The notes under the pieces were generated by a model. It saw only the letters and a list, made by a program, of their open reading frames with translations. It was not told where the DNA came from and made no database searches. Of a stretch of 64,000 bases of DNA, positions 25,892 to 33,145 are shown piece after piece. The position numbers were made by a program, and so were the translations under genes. The stretch is taken from assembly GCA_003762615.1 (NCBI GenBank), contig RIAZ01000027.1, positions 1-64,000 of the forward strand, read 5' to 3'. Every line of letters begins with the position of its first letter. The first letter of the stretch is position 1. Origin of the DNA: Muribaculaceae bacterium Isolate-037 (Harlan) (GTDB lineage: Bacteria; Bacteroidota; Bacteroidia; Bacteroidales; Muribaculaceae).

Positions 25892-27018
25892 AGTAAGCTT
25901 TCAGATTAAATTTAAATTAATTCAAGCCGCATGAGAATATCTAACCTTGTACTCACTTCCAATACCTCCCAAAATATTTTGGACGGCATTAAACAGTGTA
26001 TCTTTGGAGATATAGTGTTCGGGCTTAATCCATTTCCCTTTGAGAATACGCCAAAGGGTTTCGGCCAAATTCAGATGTGGGGAATATGGCGGGAGATAGA
26101 AAATGTAGAGTCCTCTCTTCTTCCAGTCTTCCACGCGTTCTTTGACTTTTTTGCTCTTATGAATGGATGCGTTGTCAAGTACAAGCACAGTAAGTTTCTT
26201 GAGAGTCAGAGTGTATTCATCCATATATTCTATGAATCTGTCGCTGTTGATGCTCTCGGTGCTGGTAAATCCATGATACTTGTTGTTACGGCTTATCATA
26301 CCGAAGATGTTGAGCCTTCCGCATTTCTCGACCCTTATGGATACTTTCTCATCTGGAAATTGCCATCCATAAGGTACATAACCACTCGTGCGGACATGAG
26401 ACTCATCTCCGAAGACGAGGTCTATATGTCCACTAATTTCAAGTCTGTCAAGTTCTTGCAGTCTCTCTACTGCCGATTCGAGGATCTGCGGCGAGGGTTC
26501 TCCCTTGGGCGTAAGTCTTATACGCTTATATCCTGCGCCAAGAGTTCTAAAAAACGTCTCAGCGTGGATCGGGATACCGAAATGCCGGTTTCCTTTTCGA
26601 AAGCCGCCTTGGCAGATTTCAGGCTTTCCCGGTTTTCCGAAACTGCCTTGCGAACTGCCTTCTCGTGTTCCTCTTTGTTGAGAATCGGTTTGTGTCTCTG
26701 GACGCTTTTTACTTCCAGGGCCTTGATGCCCCCATCCTTGTATGCCTGTTGCCACAGGTATACGGAGACATGGGAACAACCGAGGATTTCTGCTATTTCC
26801 TTGTTTGTCTTGCCAGCCGATTTCAACAAAATTCCATGGCAACGACGCCTGAATCTGGGTAACTTCCCAAACTTCTGACCCTGTTCCAATGCAATCTTCT
26901 CTGTGTCTGAAAGTTTTATTATATCTGCGTGTCTCATAGTCTGTATATGTGTGTTTAGATTTCACATATATAGACTCAAAAACAAACCTATAGTTTAAAT
27001 TCAAACTAAACATTTACT
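25892..27018 (-). mobile_element. IS630-family insertion sequence, 1127 bp
   Basis: Ends carry imperfect inverted repeats of about 28 bp (AGTAAGCTTTCAG at the left, the complement of AGTAAATGTTTAG at the right) and the element is flanked by TA at 25890-25891 and 27019-27020, the target used by IS630/Tc1-type elements. It encodes a two-frame transposase on the minus strand. It inserted into the last codons of the radical SAM gene. Confidence 0.88.
25922..26937 (-). CDS. IS630-family transposase, two frames joined by -1 frameshift
   Basis: The first frame (26937-26518, 139 codons) holds the N-terminal helix-turn-helix: GKTNKEIAEILGCSHVSVYL and a second HTH-like STLRRFL. The second frame continues in -1 register to 25922 and carries the DDE catalytic core: DLVFGDESHVR, LTVLVLDNASIHKSK and YLPPYSPHLNLAETLWRILK. 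The switch point is a run of six T followed by A on the coding strand at the CGTTTTTTA sequence in the STLRRF region, a plausible slippery site. Programmed frameshifting is common in IS families, so I regard the element as potentially active and not broken. Confidence 0.88.
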
Positions 27019-28333
27019 TATCAATCATTAATTTATAAAATTTATTTTTATAGTTCTGATTGCAACTCCTTGGTTCTATTGTATCATAATTAATGTCTGC
27101 GAATGAAGTTCGATTGACTAAAGAGGGCCATTCATCTATGCGACATCCTCCTCCGCAAATATATTTAAGGTTACATTCCTTACATGGCTTCAAATTGTCA
27201 ATACATGTAGCTTTTTCTGCTTCTTTTGATAATTGCACGATTTCATCAAAGGGAGTTGTCTTTATATTGCCACATGCTTGTAATCCGGTAATTCTTGCGC
27301 AAAAATATACATCCCCATTAGATGTTACAGAGAAAACACCAAACATACAATTGTCCATAATTACATCATTGCTATATGCTCGGATAAATGATAACAATTC
27401 ATAATGGTCTCCATGCAGTTTTTTATTTAAGAGCATCATCAAATTGTAATATTCATCATTCAGTGATTTAGAGGGGCAAACATCTCTTCCCTCAAGAAGT
27501 CCTTCAGAGAATTTTACTAAGAAATTTGTTTTGCCAGTATACTTTGATTTTAAACTTATCGCAAAATTGGCATATTGATTAATGTTATTTTTCAATAAGT
27601 TAAATGATGGCGTAACTGCTACAGATGTATTTACACCATGTAATACAAATTGATCAATAGCATGTAGCGATTTTTCAAAGTTGCCACGTCCTCTTATTGC
27701 AGAATTCGTTTCTTCAGAGAATCCATCAACGCTAATTTGTATGGAATCAATGTATTTTGAATAATCTTCAATCCATTTATCCGTCATTAAAGTGCCATTA
27801 GAAAGTATGCGTACTTTTAAATTATGGTCATACGCAAATTTGATTATATCGTTTATATCTTTATGCATACAAGGTTCTCCTCCGGAGAGAGTTATCTGGT
27901 TACCGCCAATTGATGCATAATCTTCTATAAGTTTAAAAATTTCCTGAGTGGATAATTCATTATCCATTGCCTTTCCCGCGAACATATAGCAATGAGGACA
28001 AGTCAAATTACACTTATTGGTCAAGTATAGATGTAATGTACGGATTCCTTCGGTTGCACTTATTACGTGTTTTGTACAAAATCTTTTGGCTTCTAATTGA
28101 GTAACAACCTCTTGTACGGCATCTTCATCTCCGATGTAATGTGATAATGTTTCCTCTATTGATTTCTCTTGCTGGAATGCTTTAAGGATATCAATATGTA
28201 ATTCAGAAGGAAAGACCATCCAATTAGCCGTGTTGGGAGAAATGACCAATAACTTATTTTCAAACCTAACAATGGAAAGGTCATCAGGAATAACATATTT
28301 CTTTTGAGGATCAATAAAATATTCCATAACCAT
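27014..28333 (-). CDS. Radical SAM-SPASM peptide maturase
   Basis: Numbered from 28366, residues of about 25-95 resemble a PqqD-like peptide-recognition domain (YVIPDDLSIVRFENKLLV). The radical SAM cluster motif is CNLTCPHCY at about 118-126, followed by ITLSGGEPCMHKD, and the C-terminal SPASM motif is CKECNLKYICGGGC near 395-408. Such enzymes install thioether or carbon-carbon links in ribosomal peptides. The presumed substrates are the two Cys-rich peptides at 25452-25787. I prefer the start at 28333 (or 28327) because a TACATTTG promoter box at 28374-28381 leaves no leader for the ATG at 28366. The stop comes from the inserted IS630: without it the protein would end about eight codons later with a tail SNPYFYCPL that includes a Cys. 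Confidence 0.85.
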   Translation of the reverse strand: MVMEYFIDPQKKYVIPDDLSIVRFENKLLVISPNTANWMVFPSELHIDILKAFQQEKSIEETLSHYIGDEDAVQEVVTQLEAKRFCTKHVISATEGIRTLHLYLTNKCNLTCPHCYMFAGKAMDNELSTQEIFKLIEDYASIGGNQITLSGGEPCMHKDINDIIKFAYDHNLKVRILSNGTLMTDKWIEDYSKYIDSIQISVDGFSEETNSAIRGRGNFEKSLHAIDQFVLHGVNTSVAVTPSFNLLKNNINQYANFAISLKSKYTGKTNFLVKFSEGLLEGRDVCPSKSLNDEYYNLMMLLNKKLHGDHYELLSFIRAYSNDVIMDNCMFGVFSVTSNGDVYFCARITGLQACGNIKTTPFDEIVQLSKEAEKATCIDNLKPCKECNLKYICGGGCRIDEWPSLVNRTSFADINYDTIEPRSCNQNYKNKFYKLMIDK

Positions 28334-28373
28334 TTTAATTTTAGAATTAGTACTTTGTTGTTTCAAATGTATA

Positions 28374-28381
28374 TATCCATT
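28374..28381 (-). promoter_or_regulatory. Promoter -7 box of the maturase gene
   Basis: TACATTTG on the minus strand matches TAnnTTTG. The upstream TTTG box is not clear. It sits between the 28436-28497 hairpin and the maturase, suggesting the maturase is transcribed separately from the small genes upstream. Confidence 0.5.
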
Positions 28382-28435
28382 AAATCTGATGTTGTGTAAT
28401 GGTTTTATTCCCTGAGCGATATTAGATTCCTATCT

Positions 28436-28497
28436 ATTATTTTATTTCAAAAGAGTGGAGACAAGTATTTCTCATTACTCTTTTGAAATAAAATAAT
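28436..28497. repeat. Perfect 21-bp inverted repeat between small-gene operon and maturase
   Basis: The arms 28436-28456 and 28477-28497 are exactly complementary over 21 bp, with a 20-nt loop. They are AT-rich outside and have AAAAGAGT at the inner end. It probably acts as a terminator for the small genes at 28518-29025. Confidence 0.8.
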
Positions 28498-28517
28498 ATC
28501 GTAGAGATCCTAATAAA

Positions 28518-28661
28518 TTATTTGTTATCCTTCATTAGAAGACCTCCAATTACGGTCAATGTTGTGCCGAGAAATGCTTTGGCAAATATTTTAGTAGCCT
28601 CTTTTGCTGTATTAGTTCGACATTGATTCTCTACAAATTTTTCAATTTTATTTTTAGCCAT
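28518..28661 (-). CDS. 47-residue peptide, paralogue of 28882-29025
   Basis: Starts MAKNKIEKFVENQC and ends LGTTLTVIGGLLMKDNK. It aligns over its whole length with the peptide at 28882-29025, sharing Met-Ala-Lys, a Lys-Phe-(Ile/Val) helix, a single Gln-Cys, Ala-Lys, and Leu-Gly-Thr-x-x-Thr-Val-x-Gly. The N-terminal half is charged and amphipathic, the C-terminal half hydrophobic enough for a short membrane helix. The family is not recognised; it could be a regulator, a bacteriocin-like peptide or a membrane partner of the locus. Confidence 0.55.
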   Translation of the reverse strand: MAKNKIEKFVENQCRTNTAKEATKIFAKAFLGTTLTVIGGLLMKDNK

Positions 28662-28712
28662 AATAATATGTATTTTTAAGATGTTTTGGAGTTAAACATG
28701 GAATACTCTCTT

Positions 28713-28862
28713 TTAGTCATCGTTTCCCCAATCTTCAGGGTAATCATTATCATCGTATCCAGATGCTTCAGAAGCATCAAATACGTCTCCACATGAATTA
28801 CACTTGTAATCATATAGACCGATACGTTCTATATCAGAACTTCTACATTCAGGACAATTCAT
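28713..28862 (-). CDS. 49-residue zinc-ribbon protein
   Basis: The N-terminus MNCPECRSSDIERIG and following YKCNSCGDVFDA form a four-cysteine rubredoxin/zinc-ribbon knuckle with CxxC spacing in both halves. The C-terminal 20 residues are strongly acidic (Asp, Glu, Trp). Similar tiny zinc ribbons occur as stand-alone proteins in Bacteroidetes. It lies between the two paralogous 47-residue peptide genes on one transcript. A binding or chaperone role is only a guess. Confidence 0.65.
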   Translation of the reverse strand: MNCPECRSSDIERIGLYDYKCNSCGDVFDASEASGYDDNDYPEDWGNDD

Positions 28863-28881
28863 AATCTTAAATATTTTGTTA

Positions 28882-29025
28882 TTATTTCAACATTTTACTT
28901 CCAAGTACAGTCATGATAGTTCCTAAGAGTATTTTTCCCGTGGTTTTAGCAATATCTTTTGCGAGATTATTACCGCATTGATCCTTAATAAATTTATCAA
29001 GTTTATCAAATTCATCTTTTGCCAT
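28882..29025 (-). CDS. 47-residue peptide, paralogue of 28518-28661
   Basis: Starts MAKDEFDKLDKFIKDQC and ends GKILLGTIMTVLGSKMLK. It is the first gene of a three-gene run of very small proteins upstream of the maturase. It shares length, a single Cys at residue 17 and the hydrophobic LGTxxTVxG segment with its paralogue. A TAAATTTG box at 29111-29118 on the minus strand could be the promoter. No database family is recalled. Confidence 0.55.
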   Translation of the reverse strand: MAKDEFDKLDKFIKDQCGNNLAKDIAKTTGKILLGTIMTVLGSKMLK

Positions 29026-29452
29026 ATCAAAAAATTATTTATTGATGTTGGTTAATAATTAAAATACGTTGAAAACAATATAGCGTAAGCTTGTTGTCTT
29101 AAACTATCCGCAAATTTATATAAAGATTTTTTATAAATATTTATATAATTTGGTTCAACCTGGTTCACGATTTGTTAAAAAATATAAATTTATAATGGCG
29201 GATTTATTTTTCTCTGTGCCCTCTGTGTGCTTGGTGGTTGAATACACTACGGAGAGGGCAGGGAATGTGGAGCTTTTTGAATTATCTCTGTGGTCTTTGT
29301 GTGCTTGGCGGTTGAATGTACCGTGGGGAACGAGAAATTTATTTCAAAAAAATAAAAGAAAGGGCTATGGAAAGTGGTTTGGATTAAGTTTTATGCTATA
29401 AGGTATTGCAATATAGTGATTTGTATTGAAATGAGTCGATTAAATGTAAGTG
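29026..29452. other. Gap upstream of the small-gene operon, with dispersed repeats
   Basis: The left part is AT-rich and holds a possible promoter box TAAATTTG (29111-29118, minus strand). Two copies of a dispersed repeat, each with CTCTGTG and TGTGCTTGGYGGTTGAAT, lie at about 29205-29247 and 29284-29326. A plus-strand ORF across this region is made of these repeats and is not accepted as a gene. Confidence 0.55.
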
Positions 29453-29522
29453 AAAAAAGCACGCGTTCAAACCTCAGAAGGCTAAAAAATGCGGTTTGAG
29501 GTTTGAACTCGTGCTTTTTTTT
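29453..29522. terminator. Strong bidirectional Rho-independent terminator
   Basis: Arms at 29453-29476 and 29497-29520 pair over 24 bp with one mismatch (AAAAAAGCACG... with ...CGTGCTTTTTT). The A/T runs at both ends give a T-tract in either direction. It lies downstream of the nucleotidyltransferase/HEPN remnant. Confidence 0.85.
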
Positions 29523-29573
29523 ATTCCGAAATTCAATTATAATTTGTGAATCAGCTGCTTAAACATGGAGAAA

Positions 29574-29660
29574 TTATTGAAAGTTGTTGAGATATTCTTT
29601 AATCTGTTTTCTTAATATCGGGTGCAATAGACGTCCTTTGTCACGCGGTTTCTCTCTCAT
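29574..29660 (-). pseudogene. Internally deleted HEPN (DUF86-like) gene
   Basis: The 28-codon frame begins MREKPRDKGRLLH, the usual start of DUF86/HEPN proteins, and continues directly with PILRKQIKEYLNNFQ, which looks like the usual C-terminal helix of the same family. About 80-90 central residues, including the RxxxxH RNase motif, are missing. The start overlaps the end of the nucleotidyltransferase gene by 20 bp, the normal arrangement of MNT-HEPN pairs. Confidence 0.65.
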
Positions 29661-29934
29661 AGATAAGGATTTTATCGTTATTGACAGTCGGGGCAACCCA
29701 AGGGAGTAAGGATGTGTCAGAGACGAGATCTACTGCCTTATGCAATAGCTCCTCAAGATCAGACACCATAGAGGCGTATTTAAAAAGACCTACGGTATCG
29801 TCAAAGCTCACAAGAATATCGATATCGCTTTCCGGTGTTGCCTCTTCGCGAGAAAACGATCCGAACACCCATGCTTTCTGTACAGGTTGATTGGAGAAAT
29901 AATCCCGTAATTTTGATATTATTTTCTGATCCAT
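29641..29934 (-). CDS. MNT-type nucleotidyltransferase (antitoxin of an MNT-HEPN pair)
   Basis: The 97-residue protein from the ATG at 29934 has the minimal nucleotidyltransferase motif GSFSREEATPESDIDILV (GSx10DxD) near residue 25. In MNT-HEPN systems such enzymes transfer nucleotides onto the HEPN toxin and neutralise it. The partner is reduced to a 28-codon remnant, so the gene is an orphan. The in-frame extension to 30087 lacks conserved sequence and overlaps a dispersed repeat, so I did not use it. Confidence 0.82.
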   Translation of the reverse strand: MDQKIISKLRDYFSNQPVQKAWVFGSFSREEATPESDIDILVSFDDTVGLFKYASMVSDLEELLHKAVDLVSDTSLLPWVAPTVNNDKILIYERETA

Positions 29935-30060
29935 AGTTATTGACCTTTTATTGAGCAAAGATAACGCTTTGTATCTATAAAACAAAATCATTGGATTAAT
30001 TTTTCTCTGCGGTCTCTGTGTGCTTTGCGGTTGAATGTACTGCGGGAAGGGGGGAGGGGT

Positions 30061-30100
30061 AAAAGAGAAGCTGCGCTCCATCGTCATGGGGCGCAGCTTC
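30061..30100 (-). terminator. Terminator of rpmE2
   Basis: GAAGCTGCGC and its complement GCGCAGCTTC flank an 14-nt centre; on the minus strand the stem is followed by TCTTTTA. It lies 23 bp after the L31 stop codon. Confidence 0.7.
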
Positions 30101-30122
30101 GTGGTGTTGTGTAGTGCCGAAA

Positions 30123-30377
30123 TTATTTCTTCATGCGGTTGCCGTAGCGGCTGCGGAACTTGTCTACGCGACCAGCGGTGTCGACGAGTTTCTGTTTGCC
30201 GGTGAAGAAGGGGTGAGATGCGGAGGTGATCTCAAGTTTTACGAGAGGATACTCCTTGCCATCGATTTCGATGGTCTCACGAGTGGCTACTGTAGAACGA
30301 GTGATGAATGTCTCTTCGTTCGACATGTCTTTGAAAACAACCTCACGGTAGTTTTCGGGATGAATTTTAGTTTTCAT
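30123..30377 (-). CDS. rpmE2: 50S ribosomal protein L31 type B
   Basis: The 84-residue protein has the type B L31 pattern: MKTKIHPENYREVVFKDMSN, FITRST, YPLVKLEITSASHPFFTGKQ and VDTAGRVDKFRSRYG. The zinc-binding cysteines of type A L31 are absent. It is a structural component of the large ribosomal subunit at the central protuberance. It is a single-gene transcript with its own promoter and terminator. Type B is the usual form in Bacteroidales. Confidence 0.96.
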   Translation of the reverse strand: MKTKIHPENYREVVFKDMSNEETFITRSTVATRETIEIDGKEYPLVKLEITSASHPFFTGKQKLVDTAGRVDKFRSRYGNRMKK

Positions 30378-30447
30378 ACTAATTTTTCTGCAGTTTAAGT
30401 ATTGTTTTAATTGGCTTGACAGGTCGCGATCCCGTCAAATTGGCGTG

Positions 30448-30479
30448 CAAAATTACAAAAAATCTTTCACACGTGCAAA
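30448..30479 (-). promoter_or_regulatory. Promoter of rpmE2
   Basis: On the minus strand TTTG (30476-30479) and TAATTTTG (30448-30455) are 20 bp apart, an exact Bacteroidetes-type promoter, 70 bp before the L31 start. Confidence 0.85.
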
Positions 30480-30506
30480 CATCGGGGTCGAAACTTCAGA
30501 TTGAAG

Positions 30507-31133
30507 TCATTTCTTGGTGCGGTCTGCGCCTGTGAGTACGGGTAGGGAGAGGTTGTAGCGGAGGGTGAGCACGCGTATCACGATTATGACGGCGGCGCAT
30601 GCGAGCTGTTGCACCATTACGGAACAGCCCGTGTTGCGGAGTAGCCAGTAGACGAGCGATCCGGCAAGGCACGCCGTGGCATAGATATCCTTACGGAATA
30701 CGAGTGGCTCCTCGTTGATGAGTATGTCGCGGATGACGCCTCCGAATGCACCGGTGATTATGCCCATTATTACCGCCACCCACATGGGATAGTCGATTGC
30801 AAGCGTCTTGGTGATGCCGATGACGCAGAAGAGGGCGAGTCCGATGCTGTCAAATATGAATAGGATCTTGTCTTTGCTTACGAGTATGCTCCGGAAAATG
30901 ATCACTGTGGCGAGCGAGAGGGCAGTGACGCCGAGATACCACCATGTCTGCATCCAGAACACCGGTATGTCGAGCAGGAGGTCGCGGAGCGTGCCGCCTC
31001 CGATAGCTGTGACGAGTCCGACGGTGTATGCGCCGAACCAGTCAAATTTCTTTGTGGCAGCCAGTCGGATGCCGCTTATCGCGCATGCTACCGTGCCGAT
31101 CACTTCGAGAATAAAAGAAACTGTCTCTTCCAT
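30507..31133 (-). CDS. TRIC/UPF0126 family membrane protein (YicG-like)
   Basis: The 208-residue protein has seven predicted membrane helices made of two homologous repeats. Each repeat carries a glycine-rich motif: VTAIGGGTLRDLLL in the first and GAFGGVIRDILI in the second. This is the signature of the bacterial TRIC cation channel/YicG family (UPF0126); some members are described as glycine transporters. It sits in the inner membrane. Upstream on the same strand is an AspT-like transporter, separated by a terminator, so it probably has a separate transcript. Confidence 0.9.
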   Translation of the reverse strand: MEETVSFILEVIGTVACAISGIRLAATKKFDWFGAYTVGLVTAIGGGTLRDLLLDIPVFWMQTWWYLGVTALSLATVIIFRSILVSKDKILFIFDSIGLALFCVIGITKTLAIDYPMWVAVIMGIITGAFGGVIRDILINEEPLVFRKDIYATACLAGSLVYWLLRNTGCSVMVQQLACAAVIIVIRVLTLRYNLSLPVLTGADRTKK

Positions 31134-31142
31134 TTCTATTCC

Positions 31143-31178
31143 AAAATTAAGGCGCGGCCTGGGAGAGAACCGCGCCTT
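31143..31178 (-). terminator. Terminator of the AspT-like transporter gene
   Basis: AAGGCGCGG (31149-31157) and CCGCGCCTT (31170-31178) form a GC-rich stem; on the minus strand it is followed by AATTTTGG. It lies 33 bp after the stop at 31211. Confidence 0.75.
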
Positions 31179-31210
31179 TATTATCTCTTTATTTCTTCAG
31201 AGCAATGCTG

Positions 31211-32902
31211 CTACAGGAAGCAGAGCACTATCACTTGCGCCACAATCACACGCATGAACATCGTGAGCGGATAGACCGTGGAGTAAGCCACGGCGGGAGC
31301 GTCGTTGTTGGCAACCTTGTTGGCGTAGGCGAGTGCCGGGGGATCGGTGTAGCTGCCACTCATCATACCGAGTATGGATAGGTAGTTCATCTTGAACTTG
31401 CCACGTGCGATGCAGCCAACCACTATCAATGGAATCACAGTGATGAGGAATCCGTATGCCACCCACATTGCGCCCTTGAAGTTGAACACCGTTGCCGCGA
31501 AGTCTTTTCCGGCGGCGATACCCACCGAGGCGAGGAAGAGGCAGATGCCTATCTCGCGGAGGAGGAGATTGGCGGCGGAGTTGGTATAGGTGACGAGGTG
31601 GAACTTATGTCCGTAGGCACCGATGAGGATAGCCACTACGAGCGGACCGCCGGCAAGACCGAGTTTCATCGGCACTGACATGCCGGGGAACTGGATGGGG
31701 AGGCTTCCGAGGATGATACCGAGGAATATGCCTATGAACATTGTGATGAGGTTCGGCTCGTTGAGACGTTTCATGGAGTTGCCGAGCTTACGTGCGAGGT
31801 GCTCGATATCGTCGAGTTTACCCACTACAGTCACGCGGTCGCCGATCTGAAGGCGGAGGTTGGGGCTTGCGAGAAGATCCATTCCGGCACGGTTCACGCG
31901 GGTCACGTTGAGCTCGTATGTCTCATGAAGATGGAGCGCACCGAGTTTCACACCGTTGTAGTTGGGCTGTGTGACTACGATCCTGCGCGAAACTACCGGA
32001 CCCTTGTCCATGGGCCAAGTCATCTCCACTTTCTGACCGATGAAGCGGGAGAAGATCTCCTCATCCTGCTTTGCACAGACTATCAGGCAGAGATCGCCGA
32101 TCTCAATGGTGTCCTGTGCAGTAGGTATCACCACCTTGCCGTCCGGTTTGAGGATACGGGAGCAGGTGTAGTCGCAAGTGATGAGGGTGTGGAGTTTCAC
32201 CATGGAGAGACCCGACACGAGTTCGTTGGTCACTTTGTAGGTGAGGATTGCGGGAGCCTGAGTTGAATCTTTCTTCTCATCGTCTACCTCTTTGATCTCA
32301 TCGTCGATATTCACCTTGAATATCACCTTGATAAGAATCATGGTCAGGATGATACCGACTACGCCAAGCGGATATGCTGCGGCATATCCCATTGACATCT
32401 GCTGGCTGACGTCGTAGGCGGAGGAGTTGACCTGGAGCACGGTCTGCTGGGCGGCACCGAGCGCAGGGGTGTTGGTGATTGCGCCACACATCACGCCGAT
32501 CATGTCGGTGATTGATGTTGCACCGTCGGCTCCACCCTGAAGATAGTAGATGGAGAGCATGATGACGACGTTGAGAGCGATGCCGGTCACGGCAAGCATG
32601 TTCATGCGTATGCCACCCTCTTTAAACGAAGAGAAAAAGCCGGGACCCACCTGCATACCTATCGAGAAGATAAACAGGATAAGACCGAATTCTCTCAGGA
32701 AGTGGAGAGTGTTCCCCTCCACGGCATAACCGAAGTGGCCGAGCAGAATGCCGACAAAGAGCACGAACGTCACTCCAAGCGACACCCCGAGAATCTTCAC
32801 TTTTCCAAGGAAAATTCCGGCGAATATCACGAAGGAGTAGAGCAGAACCGTGCTGGCGAGCGACATGTTTCCCGGCCGGAGCAGTTCGATAAACCAATCC
32901 AT
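31211..32902 (-). CDS. AspT/YidE-family transporter with RCK_C (TrkA-C) domains
   Basis: The 563-residue protein belongs to the aspartate:alanine antiporter (AAE, YidE/YbjL duplication) family. N-terminal membrane repeat: LREFGLILFIFSIGMQVGPG and GVMCGAITNTPALGAAQ. Centre, about residues 200-370: two TrkA-C type ligand-binding domains (for example LASPNLRLQIGDRVTVVGK). C-terminal membrane repeat: GICLFLASVGIAAGKDF and LGMMSGSYTDPPALAYAN, with NTPAL/DPPAL marking the duplicated motif. It likely exchanges an organic or amino acid across the inner membrane; the substrate cannot be read from sequence. Length is typical. Confidence 0.9.
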   Translation of the reverse strand: MDWFIELLRPGNMSLASTVLLYSFVIFAGIFLGKVKILGVSLGVTFVLFVGILLGHFGYAVEGNTLHFLREFGLILFIFSIGMQVGPGFFSSFKEGGIRMNMLAVTGIALNVVIMLSIYYLQGGADGATSITDMIGVMCGAITNTPALGAAQQTVLQVNSSAYDVSQQMSMGYAAAYPLGVVGIILTMILIKVIFKVNIDDEIKEVDDEKKDSTQAPAILTYKVTNELVSGLSMVKLHTLITCDYTCSRILKPDGKVVIPTAQDTIEIGDLCLIVCAKQDEEIFSRFIGQKVEMTWPMDKGPVVSRRIVVTQPNYNGVKLGALHLHETYELNVTRVNRAGMDLLASPNLRLQIGDRVTVVGKLDDIEHLARKLGNSMKRLNEPNLITMFIGIFLGIILGSLPIQFPGMSVPMKLGLAGGPLVVAILIGAYGHKFHLVTYTNSAANLLLREIGICLFLASVGIAAGKDFAATVFNFKGAMWVAYGFLITVIPLIVVGCIARGKFKMNYLSILGMMSGSYTDPPALAYANKVANNDAPAVAYSTVYPLTMFMRVIVAQVIVLCFL

Positions 32903-33145
32903 AATGTTAAAAATCCGAAATTTAATTATAGTTTGAAGTGCCCCATTAGCTGGGGATGAAAAATCGTCTGCAAAATTAGTGAATTTTTGTGATAATCTTT
33001 GTAAATTTGCGGTATTAATTATGCGTGCATACGTCTTAAATATTTTTTGCCCGTGATTCCGACGCGTCGCGTTGTGGCATTGCGTTGTGGCAGAGACGAT
33101 GCGCGTTTAAATAAAAACATAATAATTACTCTTTTTAGATTCAGT

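Noticed and set aside
25931..26878. Plus-strand ORF of 315 codons
   Set aside because: Antisense to the IS630-type transposase; no family features.
25922..26937. Calling the IS630-type transposase a pseudogene because of its frame change
   Set aside because: The -1 shift lies on a run of six T, a plausible programmed site, and both halves are otherwise complete.
29150..29401. Plus-strand ORF of 83 codons
   Set aside because: Composed mainly of two copies of a dispersed intergenic repeat.
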